Of a stretch of DNA of 64,000 nucleotides, positions 44,655 through 53,897 are shown one piece after another (the first letter of the stretch is position 1; every line of letters starts with the position of its first letter). Source of the stretch: DASYTH01 sp045806965 (lineage in GTDB: Bacteria > Actinomycetota > Actinomycetes > Mycobacteriales > Pseudonocardiaceae); contig JBJMIG010000084.1 in the NCBI GenBank assembly GCA_045806965.1, positions 62,001-126,000 of the forward strand, written 5' to 3'. Both the position numbers and the translations under genes were made by a program. The notes under the pieces were generated by a model, which made no database searches, was not told the DNA's origin, and was given only the letters and a program-made list of their open reading frames with translations.

Positions 44655-46427
44655 TCAGGGCAGGGAGTTGAGGAACGGTTCGTGCGTGTTCTGAAAGGCG
44701 AAGCCGAAGAAGCGATCCCAGTTTATGGACCAGGTCATCAGGCCGCGAATACCCGGCGACGTGCCGCCGCGCAACGTGTAGCCGCCGCAGTTCGTCCCCC
44801 GGGCCAGGCAGTTGAGCGCGGCCTGCACCGCACCTGGCTCGGTGAAGCCGTTTCCGGCCGGCTGCGCGGCGGGCAGGCCGAAGCCGATCTGGTCCTCGCG
44901 CAGGCCCGGGAAGCGCAGCCCGGTGCTGGCCACGGTGAAGCCGGCCTTCACCATGTCGGTCATGGCGATGTGGAAGTCGGCGTTGCCGATGTTGTGGAAC
45001 TGCCCGTCCAACCCCATGATCGGCCCGGAGTTGTAGTCCTGGACGTGCAGCACGGTCAGCGCGTCGCGCATCGCGTGGATGACCGGAAGGTAGGAGCCGG
45101 TGCGGTTGTCGCCGCCGCCCGCGCCGCCGTAGAACTGGAAACCGGTCTGTACGAAGAACGTCTCCGGCGCCATGGTGAGCACGAACCGGGCCCCGTAGCG
45201 GTTCTTCAGGGTGCGCAGCGCGGAGATCAGATTCACGATCACCGGCGTGGTCGGGCTGCGGAAGTCGGTGTCCCCGGCGTTGAGGAACAGCGAGTGGCCC
45301 TCGAAGTCGATGTCCAGGCCGTCGAGGTTCCACCGGTCGATGATCGCCGAAACCGAGCTGACGAACTGGTCGCGGGCCGCGGTGCTGGTGAGCTGGACCT
45401 GGCCGTTCTGCCCGCCGATGGAGATCAGCACCTTCTTGCCCTGCGCCTGCTTGGCCCGGATCGCCGCCAGGAAGTCCGCGTCCGACTCCACGCTCGGGCA
45501 TTCCGTGGCCGAGCAGCGGTTGAACCGGATGTCGCCGGAGGTCACCGAGGTCGGCTCGCCGAACGCCAGGTTGATGATGTCCCACGCGGCCGGCACGTCC
45601 GCCATCCGCAGGTAGCCGGAGCCGTTCGCGAACGAGGCGTGCAGGTAGCCGATCAGCGCGTGCCGAGGCAACCCGGTGTTCGGGCAGCCGGTGGTGGTCG
45701 CGCTGACCTCCGCCGTGTGCGCGGACTCGCCCGCGCTGTTGAACGCGGCGATGGCGTAGCTGTGCGAGGTGCACGCGGTGAGTCCGGTGATCGTCGTGGA
45801 CGTGCCGGTCGTCGTGGCCCGCACGGTGCTTCCCTCGTACACCCGGTAGCCGCTCACGGTTGCGCCGGCCGCGGCCCACGACAGCGCCACGGACGTGCCG
45901 GTCACCGTGCCGACGGTCGGGTTCCCCGGCGCGCCGGGCACACCCGGGCCGGGCGGCGGTCCGCTGCCGGGCCCGTCGAGCACCACGTCGTCGGCGTTGT
46001 ACGTGCCCTGTGCGTACCAGCCGTGCAGGAACAGCTGTGCGCTGGTCTGCCCGGCTGCGGTGGTGAACGACAGGGACAGCTGGGAATATGTTGTGGCGGA
46101 AGGGGTCCAGGTGGATGGCCCGCCGGTGATCCCGAGGTAGACATAGTTTCCGAGCACCCAGGCCGACACGCTGTAGGTGGTGTTGGGCACCACCGTCACG
46201 GTCTGGGTGCACTGCGCGGTGTCGTTCGAGCTGACGGCGCCGGCCAGCGCGAACCCTCCACTGTGGACCGGACTGGCCACGGCGGAGCCGGCCGAGCAGG
46301 TCCAGCCGGCCACCGAGCCGGACTCGAAGCCGGGGTTGGCGAGCAGGTTGGCCGCGCCGGCCGCGTTGGTGCCGATGGTCAGGCCGGCGAGCAACACGAG
46401 TGCGGCCAGCAGAGCGAAACGCTTCAT
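44655..46427 (-). CDS. Secreted GH18 chitinase with N-terminal CBM and Fn3
   Basis: This is a 590-residue precursor. The ATG has GGGAG upstream. The signal peptide (about 1-25, ending AGAA) is followed by a jelly-roll carbohydrate-binding module starting NLLANPGFESGSVAGW (about 26-150), an Fn3 domain (about 160-240) and a GH18 barrel (about 255-590). The DxxDxDxE motif reads DGLDIDFE, with catalytic acid E376. It would cleave chitin outside the cell. The start lies 14 nt after the stop of the next chitinase gene upstream, so both form one operon under the DasR-like sites at 48359-48396. Confidence 0.93.
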   Translation of the reverse strand: MKRFALLAALVLLAGLTIGTNAAGAANLLANPGFESGSVAGWTCSAGSAVASPVHSGGFALAGAVSSNDTAQCTQTVTVVPNTTYSVSAWVLGNYVYLGITGGPSTWTPSATTYSQLSLSFTTAAGQTSAQLFLHGWYAQGTYNADDVVLDGPGSGPPPGPGVPGAPGNPTVGTVTGTSVALSWAAAGATVSGYRVYEGSTVRATTTGTSTTITGLTACTSHSYAIAAFNSAGESAHTAEVSATTTGCPNTGLPRHALIGYLHASFANGSGYLRMADVPAAWDIINLAFGEPTSVTSGDIRFNRCSATECPSVESDADFLAAIRAKQAQGKKVLISIGGQNGQVQLTSTAARDQFVSSVSAIIDRWNLDGLDIDFEGHSLFLNAGDTDFRSPTTPVIVNLISALRTLKNRYGARFVLTMAPETFFVQTGFQFYGGAGGGDNRTGSYLPVIHAMRDALTVLHVQDYNSGPIMGLDGQFHNIGNADFHIAMTDMVKAGFTVASTGLRFPGLREDQIGFGLPAAQPAGNGFTEPGAVQAALNCLARGTNCGGYTLRGGTSPGIRGLMTWSINWDRFFGFAFQNTHEPFLNSLP

Positions 46428-46441
46428 CGCGTACTCCCGAC

Positions 46442-48292
46442 TCAGGGCAGGGTGTTCAGGAACGGCCGGACCGTGCGGGCGAAGTTGTTGCCGTTGCTGA
46501 CATCCCAGTTGACCGACCAGGTCATCGCGCCACGGATGCCGGGGTAGGTGCGCGGCGGGCGGAAGCTGCCGCAGTTGTCGCCCCTGGCGAGGCAGTCCAA
46601 CGCGTTGTTCACCAGGGACGGCGCCACCACCCCACCGCCGGCCGCGCCCGGCCCGGCCGGCAGGCCGAGTGCCACCTGGTCCGGCCGCAGGCCATTCTCC
46701 AGCTGGATGCACGCCAGCGCGGTCATGAAGTTCACCGTGCCCTGGCCGTAGGCCTGCATCTGATCGCAGCCGAGCATCGAGCCGGAGTTGTAGAACTGGG
46801 TGTGCACCACCGTGAGGATGTCCCGGATGTTGAGCGCCAGCTGGAAGTACGAGCCGCCGGTGGACTGCATGTCGATGGTTTGCGGCGCCATCGTGATGAT
46901 CAGGCCGGCGCCGACGGCACTGCGCACCGAACGCAGCGCCTGGCCCATGAACGTCGGGTTCAGGCCGTTCTCCAGGTCGATGTCCACGCCGTCGAAGCCG
47001 AAGTCGGCGATCAGCGAGCGCACACTGTTGGCGAAGTTGGTCGCGGACGCGCCGTCGGCGACGCTCACCCGGCCCGCCTCGCCGCCAACCGAGAGGATCA
47101 CCTTCTTGCCGCGGGAGTGCAGGGTCTGCACGTCGGCCCGGAAGTCCGCGTTGGTGTACCCGCCGAGCGAGCTGGACAGGCCGGCGTCGATGCCGAACGT
47201 GACCGCGCCCGGGGTCGGGGTGGCTTCGGCGAACGCCACCGCGACCAGGTCGAACTCGGCCGGCACGTCGCGCAGCCGCAGCTCGACCGCGGGATTGGCG
47301 AAGTTGTGCCAGTAGCCGGTGAGGAAGTGCTTGGGCAGCGGGCTTTGCGGGCAGCCGGAGGTGGTCGCGGTGACCGCCGCGCTGCGGGCCGACTCGCCAA
47401 CCGAGTTGACCGCGGCCACCGTGTAGGTGTGCGAGGAGCAGCCGGCCAGTCCGGTGATCGTGGCCGTGGTCGCGGTCGGGGTGGCCACCACGGTGTTGCC
47501 CTCGAACACCCGGTAATCGGTGACCGTGCCGCTGGATGCGTTCCAGGCCAAGGAGATGCTGGTGCCCGCGGTGGCGGTGACGCGCAGGTTGCCCGGCGCG
47601 CCGGGCGCCGTCGGGCCGCCGCCGGTCGTGGTGGCGGTGACCGGCGCACTGCGGGCCGACTCGCCGGCCGAGTTGAACGCTCCCACGGTGTAGGTGTGCG
47701 TGCTGCCCGCGGCGAGTCCGGTCACGGTCGCCGTCGTGGTGCTTGAGGTGGCCGCCACGGTGTTGCCCTCGAACACCCGGTAACCGGTGACGGTGCCGCT
47801 GGATGCCGTCCAGGACAGGGAGATCGACGATGCGGTGACCCCGGTGACGGCCGGGCTCGCCGGTGCGCCCGGCACTGCCGGTCCGCCACCCCCGCCACAG
47901 CTGTTGCCGTTGACCGTGCAGTTGGCCGGCGCGCCCGGCCCGGCGCCGTTGAACCCGAAGCTCACCGACGCACCGGCGGCGAGCGTGCCGTTCCAGGACG
48001 CGTTGCCGAAAATGAAGTGCTGGCCGGTGCCCGAGCGCACCGAGTCCCAGTTCGTGGTGATCGTGCTGCCGGCCGGGAGGTCGAACTCCACCCGCCAGCT
48101 GGTGATCGTGGCCGGGCCGCCGTTGGTGACCGTGTACTTGCCCTCCCAGCCGGTGCCCCAGTCGGACACCTTGGTGAAGGCGGCGGTCTCGCCGGCCGCG
48201 CTGGCCCCTTGGGACGTGGCGAGCACGCCACCGAGGCAGAGGGCGATGGTGCTGACGCCGAGCAGCAGCCGGCGACCAAGGACGTGTCTCAT
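46442..48292 (-). CDS. Secreted GH18 chitinase with CBM2 and two Fn3 domains
   Basis: This is a 616-residue precursor with GGGAGG before the ATG. The signal peptide (about 1-32) precedes a CBM2 (about 33-135), two Fn3 domains (about 145-225 and 233-312) and a GH18 barrel (about 318-616). The catalytic motif DGVDIDLE contains E441. It is the first gene of the chitinase operon, with two operator-like repeats 67-104 nt upstream of the start codon. Its architecture matches classical actinomycete family-18 chitinases induced by chitin oligomers. Confidence 0.94.
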   Translation of the reverse strand: MRHVLGRRLLLGVSTIALCLGGVLATSQGASAAGETAAFTKVSDWGTGWEGKYTVTNGGPATITSWRVEFDLPAGSTITTNWDSVRSGTGQHFIFGNASWNGTLAAGASVSFGFNGAGPGAPANCTVNGNSCGGGGGPAVPGAPASPAVTGVTASSISLSWTASSGTVTGYRVFEGNTVAATSSTTTATVTGLAAGSTHTYTVGAFNSAGESARSAPVTATTTGGGPTAPGAPGNLRVTATAGTSISLAWNASSGTVTDYRVFEGNTVVATPTATTATITGLAGCSSHTYTVAAVNSVGESARSAAVTATTSGCPQSPLPKHFLTGYWHNFANPAVELRLRDVPAEFDLVAVAFAEATPTPGAVTFGIDAGLSSSLGGYTNADFRADVQTLHSRGKKVILSVGGEAGRVSVADGASATNFANSVRSLIADFGFDGVDIDLENGLNPTFMGQALRSVRSAVGAGLIITMAPQTIDMQSTGGSYFQLALNIRDILTVVHTQFYNSGSMLGCDQMQAYGQGTVNFMTALACIQLENGLRPDQVALGLPAGPGAAGGGVVAPSLVNNALDCLARGDNCGSFRPPRTYPGIRGAMTWSVNWDVSNGNNFARTVRPFLNTLP

Positions 48293-48358
48293 TGACAGCC
48301 TCCCAGGGATTCGTGCGTCATCGCACGTGCAGGGGTAGGGAAGACCGCGCGCCTGCAT

Positions 48359-48396
48359 ATTGTCTAGACCAATTTTGGCGACTTGTCCAGTCCAAT
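48359..48396 (-). promoter_or_regulatory. Two direct DasR-like (dre) operator copies upstream of chitinase operon
   Basis: Read on the minus strand, ATTGGACTGGACAAG (48396-48382) is followed 23 nt later, start to start, by ATTGGTCTAGACAAT (48373-48359). The second is a near-palindrome closely matching the known DasR responsive element (TGGTCTAGACCA core). The first matches it at 12 of 15 positions. Direct repeats of this kind are known before Streptomyces chitinase genes. GlcNAc-type control is inferred from the motif. Confidence 0.75.
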
Positions 48397-48502
48397 GGAT
48401 CCGATCAGCGCATCCCGGGCGACAATCCGTGACCGAACCCATCCCGGCGAGGTGTTCGAGCAATACCCGCCCGGCGCGCACCGGCGGCGGGCCGCGGGCG
48501 GT

Positions 48503-49087
48503 TCAGCGGGTGACCGTGATCCTCGAGGAGGCCTGTCCGATCTTGCCGTCGTTGTCCATGACCACCAGGACCACGGCGTAGGTGCCCGGTCCCTGGTAGT
48601 TGTGCGTGACCTGCTGCAGGCGCTGGCCGTTGCGGCCGGAGTCGTCGCCGAAGCTCCAGGCCCAGTACACGATCGCGCCGTCCGGGTCGGTGGAGCCGCT
48701 GCCGTCGAACGTGCAGGCCGTGGCCCTGCAGGTGACCGCGAAGGTGGCCGTCGGCGGCTTCGGGCCCGGCTTGGGCGGTGGCACCGCCTTGGTCGTCGTG
48801 GTGGTGACCGTGGATGTGGTGGGCTTGTCCGTGGTGGTCGCGGGGGTCGACGGCGGCGGGACGACCGCCGCGCTGGTGGCCTCGGTGGTGGTGACGATGA
48901 CCGGGCGCTGGTCGGTGGAGCTGTCCGCGATCACCGGGCCGGGCAGGTCGGGCACCGGCTGGACATGGCTGGCCGGCCGGGAGGCAAAGGATGCCACCAC
49001 GGCGAATACCGTCGCGGTCACAATGCCCGCGGCGCCAAGGATGGCGTAGTGCGAGCGGCGTAAGCGCGGACCCTCGTCGGTCGGCAT
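48503..49087 (-). CDS. Membrane-anchored PKD-domain protein
   Basis: This is a 194-residue protein. A short cytoplasmic start is followed by a membrane helix (about 15-38), then a long Thr/Pro/Ser linker (about 40-115). A PKD domain (about 118-194) contains CTFDGSGSTDPDGAI and YWAWSFGDDSG, then HNYQGPGTYAVVLVV. A disulfide is likely between the two cysteines of the PKD entry strand. No strong Shine-Dalgarno is seen; ATG at 49087 or the adjacent GTG can start it. It is probably a cell-surface binding protein, perhaps presenting a polysaccharide-binding domain near the chitinases. Confidence 0.8.
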   Translation of the reverse strand: MPTDEGPRLRRSHYAILGAAGIVTATVFAVVASFASRPASHVQPVPDLPGPVIADSSTDQRPVIVTTTEATSAAVVPPPSTPATTTDKPTTSTVTTTTTKAVPPPKPGPKPPTATFAVTCRATACTFDGSGSTDPDGAIVYWAWSFGDDSGRNGQRLQQVTHNYQGPGTYAVVLVVMDNDGKIGQASSRITVTR

Positions 49088-49128
49088 CACAGCGGGGTAA
49101 GTTACCAGATCCGCTATGGTTCGCTTCC

Positions 49129-49881
49129 GTGTGTCACAGCGATGATTCGCGCCCCCCGGCCGCACCGGTCGCCACCGGCGTCGCCGCCCGGGAGCGCCTG
49201 CACCTCACCTCCGAGGACGGCACCCGGTTCATGGCGCACGCCGCCCGCCCGGCCCGGCCCAACGGGCGGGGGATGGTGATCCTGCCGGACATCCGCGGGC
49301 TGCACGCGTTCTACCGGGAGCTTGCCGAGCTGTTCGCCGATGCCGGTTTCGACGCGATCGCGATCGACTACTTCGGGCGGACGGCGCAGACCGAGGAACG
49401 CGAGGAGTCGGCCTTCGAGTGGCAGCCGCATGTGCGGGCGACGACTCCGGAGAACATCGCCAAGGACACGGCGGCGGCGGTCGGCTATCTGCGCGCGCTC
49501 GACGAGCCGCCCGGCGCGATCTTCACCGTCGGCTTCTGCTTCGGCGGCTCCAACTCCTGGCGCCAGTCCGCGCACGGCCACGGCATCGCGGGTGCGATCG
49601 GCTTCTACGGCGGCAGCCCGCTCGAGCGGGTCGGACCGTGGGTTCCGGCGATGACCGCGCCGCTGCTGATGCTGCTGGCCGGGCTGGACAGCACCGCGCC
49701 GGAGGAGTTCGCCGAGTTCGCCGGCCAGGTGCGGACGACGGGGGTCGAGGTCGAGTCGCACACCTACGAGGGCGCGCCGCACAGCTTCTTCGACCGCTCG
49801 TTCGACGACCACCGGGCCGCGTGCGCCGACTCCTGGCAGCGCATCCTGGAATTCACCGAGCGGCTGTCCCCGGCCCGGTAG
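49129..49881 (+). CDS. Dienelactone hydrolase-family enzyme
   Basis: This is a 250-residue alpha/beta hydrolase. The nucleophile motif GFCFGGS has C137 in place of serine, as in dienelactone hydrolases. LAGLDSTAP supplies the aspartate, and EGAPHSFFDRSF the histidine. MVILPDIRGLHAFYRELAE is the usual oxyanion-strand region. The GTG start has no Shine-Dalgarno, but TATGGT lies 8 nt upstream, so a leaderless transcript is possible. Substrate unknown; candidates are dienelactones or other activated esters. It is divergent from the PKD gene. Confidence 0.87.
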   Translation: MCHSDDSRPPAAPVATGVAARERLHLTSEDGTRFMAHAARPARPNGRGMVILPDIRGLHAFYRELAELFADAGFDAIAIDYFGRTAQTEEREESAFEWQPHVRATTPENIAKDTAAAVGYLRALDEPPGAIFTVGFCFGGSNSWRQSAHGHGIAGAIGFYGGSPLERVGPWVPAMTAPLLMLLAGLDSTAPEEFAEFAGQVRTTGVEVESHTYEGAPHSFFDRSFDDHRAACADSWQRILEFTERLSPAR

Positions 49882-49913
49882 CGGGAGCACCATCGCTCGG
49901 TGATCCGGCGGAA

Positions 49914-49950
49914 GGTGACATTGCGCTGACAGAGCCGCAGGAAGGTCACC
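49914..49950. terminator. Weak hairpin between convergent genes
   Basis: The short arms ggtgac (49914-49919) and gtcacc (49945-49950) lie between the hydrolase and the convergent PucR-type gene. Bases 49913-49929 are identical, in inverse orientation, to part of the strong terminator at 53399-53447. Confidence 0.4.
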
Positions 49951-49988
49951 GTGTGCTGTCCGTCGGCGAGCATCCCGGGCGGGGCACG

Positions 49989-51113
49989 TCAGGACCGGTA
50001 GCGGCCGGTCAGGCGGGCCAGCTTCAGGCTCAGGTGCAGGCTCAGCCGTTCGCCGCCGTCCTTGAGGTCGGTTCCGGTCAGCTTCTCGACCCGTTGCAGC
50101 CGGTAGTAGAGCGAGGTCCGGTGCAACCGCAGGGCCCGCGACGTGGCCACCGCGCTTCCGGCCAGGTCCAGGTAGGTCTCCAGGGTCTTCAGCAGGGGCG
50201 CGTACGCCGCCTCGCCGAGCAGCAACTCCACGCCGGGATGCAACTCCGTGCCCGGAACCGCACCGAGCATTCGGTAGATGCCGAGCCGCTCCCACGCCGC
50301 GGTCGGCCCGAAGCCGGGTACCCGGGCGGCGACCTCGGCCGCGTGCATCGCCTCGCGGTACGAGTCGGCGGCCCCGGTCAGCTCGGGCCGGGACCGTCCC
50401 ACCCCGACCAGGACCGGGATGTCCATCGCCGGGTGCAGGTCCACCGGATCGCCGGCGACCAGCAGCACCCCGTGGTCGTAGCGCACCAGGTGCAGCGGGT
50501 GCCGGGCGGCGAAGCGGGACCGTGCGGCCAGCAGGCCCCGTTCGAGCGCCAGCCGTACCGCGTCGTCCGGTTCCGCCGCCGGCCGGGCGACCAGCACGGT
50601 CACCCGGCGCCCCTGCGGGAAGCCGGCCTCGATCAGCATTCGAGCGGCCTGGCGGTCGCCGCCGAGCACGCCGGACACCGCCTCGAGCTCACGCCGCGCG
50701 GCCAGCCCGGACACCAGGCTGTTGTGGAACAGCGCGAGGGCCAGCGCGGGAACCGCGGCGGCCGTCGCGACCAGATCGGCCTCCGACATCGCCGGCCCGC
50801 TGTCGATCAGCCAGAGGAAACCGAGCAGCCGCCCGTCGTGCCTTGCCGGCACGCACACCCGGGGGAGTAGGCCGAGCCCGGCCGCGCCCGGGATGCGCAA
50901 CGGCCCGGCCGCCTCGAAGATGCCGGCCGAGCGGAACCAGCGGCGCACCTCGGGGGTGGTGTGTCGGCGCAGGATGGACTCGCGGCGCACGTCGTCCATC
51001 GGCTCGGTCTGCTCGCTGTAGGCCACCACGCGCTGCACCTGGTCCTCGAGCAGCACCGGCCGGCCGAGCCGCAGCGCGAGCTCGTCGACGGCGTGTTGCA
51101 GGTCCTCCGGCAC
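49989..51113 (-). CDS. PucR/CdaR-type helix-turn-helix regulator
   Basis: This is a 374-residue protein, GTG start with GGAGGAGG upstream. A GAF-like N-terminal half (about 1-140) is followed by a GGDEF-like middle part (about 165-280). The C-terminal PucR HTH reads LLKTLETYLDLAGSAVATS, then HRTSLYYRLQRVEKLTG (about 310-350). Members sense metabolites and control divergent or nearby genes. It is divergent from the M6 protease gene (118-bp gap), which is a candidate target. The effector is unknown. Confidence 0.88.
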   Translation of the reverse strand: MPEDLQHAVDELALRLGRPVLLEDQVQRVVAYSEQTEPMDDVRRESILRRHTTPEVRRWFRSAGIFEAAGPLRIPGAAGLGLLPRVCVPARHDGRLLGFLWLIDSGPAMSEADLVATAAAVPALALALFHNSLVSGLAARRELEAVSGVLGGDRQAARMLIEAGFPQGRRVTVLVARPAAEPDDAVRLALERGLLAARSRFAARHPLHLVRYDHGVLLVAGDPVDLHPAMDIPVLVGVGRSRPELTGAADSYREAMHAAEVAARVPGFGPTAAWERLGIYRMLGAVPGTELHPGVELLLGEAAYAPLLKTLETYLDLAGSAVATSRALRLHRTSLYYRLQRVEKLTGTDLKDGGERLSLHLSLKLARLTGRYRS

Positions 51114-51231
51114 GATCCTCCTCCGCAGGGTGGAGAGCAGGACTTTTCGTCAGCTGTAGGAAACCGCCGGTATGCCTTCCCTACAACGGATCGATGTTGC
51201 GCGTCAAGGCCCGCGACTAGCGTCCGAAGCT

Positions 51232-53349
51232 GTGACGCGTCCCGCCCTGCTGATGACCGCACTGTTCTCCGCCGCCACCCTGGTGACCGGCATCGCGACC
51301 ACCCCGGCTACGGCCGCACCCCCGCCCGGCCCGACTCCCGGCGCGGTGAACCCGTGGCAGGCCGACCAATGGCCGCAACGCCAGCCGTGGCAGGACGGTC
51401 CCGGGCCCGGCACGCCGGGTTCGCGGGTGCAGGCGGCGGCCGCCGGGTTCCCCGCTCCGCTCGACGCGCAGCACTGGGTCAACCCGGACAACATGATCTG
51501 GGCGGACTACCTGAAGGTGCCCGGCACCAACTGGGTCGACCCGAGCCGGAAGGGCTCGGTGCGCACGTTCAAGGGCGCGCTGGTGCTGGCCGACTTCCCG
51601 AACCAGCCGTTCGTCGTCACCCAGCCGCAAGCCTCGACGGTGTTCAACAACCCGAGTGCCGAGGCACATGACGTGCCGAGGGCCCAGGTGGCGAAGTTCT
51701 ACCAGGACTTCCTGAACAAGCCGGGCACGCTCAACCACGGGCACACGATCAACGAGTACTGGATGGAGGACTCCGGCGGGCGCTACGGCGTCGAGCTGAC
51801 CGGGTTCGGCCCGTACACGCTGCCCGGCAAGGACCACGAGTACGGCATGGAGTTCCAAGCCGGCACCGGCTGCCCGACGGGGGACCGGTGCAACCGGGAC
51901 CTGCGGGCCGACTCCCGCGCCGCCTGGGTCGCCGATGCCGGAGCGCAGGTGCCGGCCGGCTTCGACTTCGTGTTCTATCTCGGCGCCGGCCAGGACGAGT
52001 CGTCCACCTGGCAGGAGTTCGGCCCGATCATGTTCCCGACCAAGGAGTCGGTGACCGACGCGTTCGGCCCGCCGGACGAGGCCCTGCCGAACTGGAGCCG
52101 GACCCGGTACGTGGAGTGGACCTCCTGGGCGTCCGGCTCGTCGATCTGGCCGAACGCCGGCGGCGGCACCTCGATCCAGGCGGAGAGTTCCGGCCAGTCC
52201 ACCTATGCCCACGAGTTCAGCCACATTCTCGGCATCGGCGACAACTACAACAACCCGTTCGGAACCCCGCAGATCCGGGCCTACAGCGGGATCTGGGAGA
52301 TGCTCAGCCGCGGCACGTTCAACGGTCCCGGCGGCCCGCACAGCCGCTGGCTGATCCCGCCAACCGCGGGCGCTTCCATGGGTGCGCAACACATGCTGCG
52401 CAACAAGATCAAGCTGGCCATGGTGGACGAGCAGAACGTGCTGCGGCTCTCCCGCGAGGCGCTGGCCCAGTCCGGGCTGGTGATCGCCACGGTGACCGCG
52501 CGCGAGGTGAACCCGACCGCCACCCAGCTCTCCGGGATCAACATCGCCATGGGCACCGGCGACCTGGCCCCCGCGTGCGACCAGAACACCGACCCGTTCT
52601 GCGACGGCCGCGGCTACAACAACTACACCGTCGAAGTGGTCGACCGGATGGGCAGTGACTCGTTCACGCCGGACGCCGGAGTCCTGCTGGCCAAGACCAA
52701 GAACCTGGACCGGGCTCCGTTCGAGTGGGTGATCGACGCCAACCCGCAGGACATCGGCATGACCGACTACGTGCTGCCGGACGGCACGCGGGTGCCGATC
52801 ACCGTCGGCGACTACCGCCAGCTCTCCGACGCGCTGTTCCATGCCGGGGCCAACTCCGGCAGCCAGTTCGAGTACGTGGACCCGGCCAACCGGCTGCACT
52901 TCTACGTCCTTGACAGGCACCGCGACCAGCAGGGCCTGTTGTCCTACACGGTGGCGATCCGCTCGCTGGACGGCGCCGGTCCGCAGCGGCGCGGGGTCCG
53001 GGTGGCCACCGCGACCGCCACCGCCAACCAGGACGGCCTGGCCACCTGCTCGTTCCTGCTGAGCAACACCGGGCAGCTGGCCATTCCCCAGGGCCAGCAT
53101 CCGGAGGACGTGAGCGCCTACCTCAACGGTGACGTGTACCGGCTGTCGGCCACTGTGGACGGTCGCGGCTGGACGACCCAGCTGCCCAACCAGCTGGCCA
53201 GCACGAACTTCGGCACCACGGTCGGTGTCGCGGTGTACGCCAAGCAGAACAGCCCGGGTTCGCGACTGGTCCGGGTCAACCTCACCGCCACCTCGGAGAG
53301 CGACCCGACCAAGACCAGCACGGCCACCTGCTACGTGTTCGGACGGTGA
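51232..53349 (+). CDS. Secreted M6-family metalloprotease (immune inhibitor A-like)
   Basis: This is a 705-residue precursor. The GTG at 51232 directly starts a signal peptide (TRPALLMTALF, hydrophobic, ending ATAA near residue 29); an in-frame ATG 60 nt upstream lacks this. A Pro-rich segment precedes the M6 domain. The zinc site is HEFSHILGIGD (H327, E328, H331 and a downstream aspartate). The remainder, up to about 705, contains further beta-rich regions with a cysteine pair near the C-terminus. It degrades extracellular protein. It is divergent from the PucR-type gene and ends in a strong terminator. Confidence 0.9.
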   Translation: MTRPALLMTALFSAATLVTGIATTPATAAPPPGPTPGAVNPWQADQWPQRQPWQDGPGPGTPGSRVQAAAAGFPAPLDAQHWVNPDNMIWADYLKVPGTNWVDPSRKGSVRTFKGALVLADFPNQPFVVTQPQASTVFNNPSAEAHDVPRAQVAKFYQDFLNKPGTLNHGHTINEYWMEDSGGRYGVELTGFGPYTLPGKDHEYGMEFQAGTGCPTGDRCNRDLRADSRAAWVADAGAQVPAGFDFVFYLGAGQDESSTWQEFGPIMFPTKESVTDAFGPPDEALPNWSRTRYVEWTSWASGSSIWPNAGGGTSIQAESSGQSTYAHEFSHILGIGDNYNNPFGTPQIRAYSGIWEMLSRGTFNGPGGPHSRWLIPPTAGASMGAQHMLRNKIKLAMVDEQNVLRLSREALAQSGLVIATVTAREVNPTATQLSGINIAMGTGDLAPACDQNTDPFCDGRGYNNYTVEVVDRMGSDSFTPDAGVLLAKTKNLDRAPFEWVIDANPQDIGMTDYVLPDGTRVPITVGDYRQLSDALFHAGANSGSQFEYVDPANRLHFYVLDRHRDQQGLLSYTVAIRSLDGAGPQRRGVRVATATATANQDGLATCSFLLSNTGQLAIPQGQHPEDVSAYLNGDVYRLSATVDGRGWTTQLPNQLASTNFGTTVGVAVYAKQNSPGSRLVRVNLTATSESDPTKTSTATCYVFGR

Positions 53350-53398
53350 TCGCCGGCGTCGAGAACAACCGCCGGTACGGCGGACAACCGCCGGTACG

Positions 53399-53451
53399 GC
53401 GCGAGGTGACATTCCTTCGCTGCTATCAGCGCAATGTCACCTCGCGCTTTT
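53399..53451 (+). terminator. Strong intrinsic terminator after the M6 protease gene
   Basis: Arms gcgcgaggtgacatt (53399-53413) and aatgtcacctcgcgc (53433-53447) are perfectly complementary over 15 bp. An inner stem gctg/cagc sits in the loop, and a TTTT run follows (53448-53451). This is the only hairpin seen here with a U-tract. Confidence 0.88.
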
Positions 53452-53502
53452 GTGCGGCTGTGCCGGCGTCATGCCCGATCGGCGCTGTCGGGTTGCGCTC
53501 AC

Positions 53503-53623
53503 CTCGTGGTACGTTGCCGAACAGTCCAATGATGGTTCGAGGAAGCCGGTGCGAATCCGGCACGGCCGCGCCACTGTGAGTGCGTCAGCACGAGTCAGAC
53601 CCGCGCCATCGAAGCTCCACGAG
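53503..53623 (+). ncRNA. Cobalamin riboswitch controlling cbtBA
   Basis: The B12-box core is complete: agccggtgcgaatccggc then acggccgcgccactgtga (53544-53579), with gtcagac near 53595-53601. The closing stem P1 pairs ctcgtgg (53503-53509) with ccacgag (53617-53623). It lies 30 nt before cbtB and 52 nt after the terminator of the protease gene. High adenosylcobalamin would be expected to shut off cobalt uptake. Bases 53452-53502 hold nothing else recognised. Confidence 0.93.
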
Positions 53624-53653
53624 CGGGCCGCGTGTGCCCGAGGAGGTTGCGCC

Positions 53654-53863
53654 ATGTCGCGGGCAATAGCGGTACCCGCCCCTGTCCCGTTGCGGATCCC
53701 GGTCCGGCAGATCCTGCCGTACGCGATCTTCGCCGGGGTGCTGTTCCTGGTGATCATGTACTTCGTCGGCGCGGAGCAGGGTGCGCTGTCCCTGTTCTCC
53801 GGAACCTATGTGCACGAGCTCGTGCACGACGGTCGGCACCTGCTCGGGTTTCCCTGTCACTGA
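53654..53863 (+). CDS. cbtB: Cobalt transporter subunit CbtB
   Basis: This is a 69-residue protein with AGGAGG before the ATG. It has one membrane helix (about 18-40). The C-terminal histidine-rich tail HELVHDGRHLLGFPCH is the CbtB hallmark and likely the cobalt-binding site. It is directly preceded by a cobalamin riboswitch and followed by cbtA, so its role is Co2+ import for cobalamin synthesis. Confidence 0.9.
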   Translation: MSRAIAVPAPVPLRIPVRQILPYAIFAGVLFLVIMYFVGAEQGALSLFSGTYVHELVHDGRHLLGFPCH

Positions 53864-53897
53864 GCCGACCGCGTACCCCCGAGCCGACCTCCATGAC

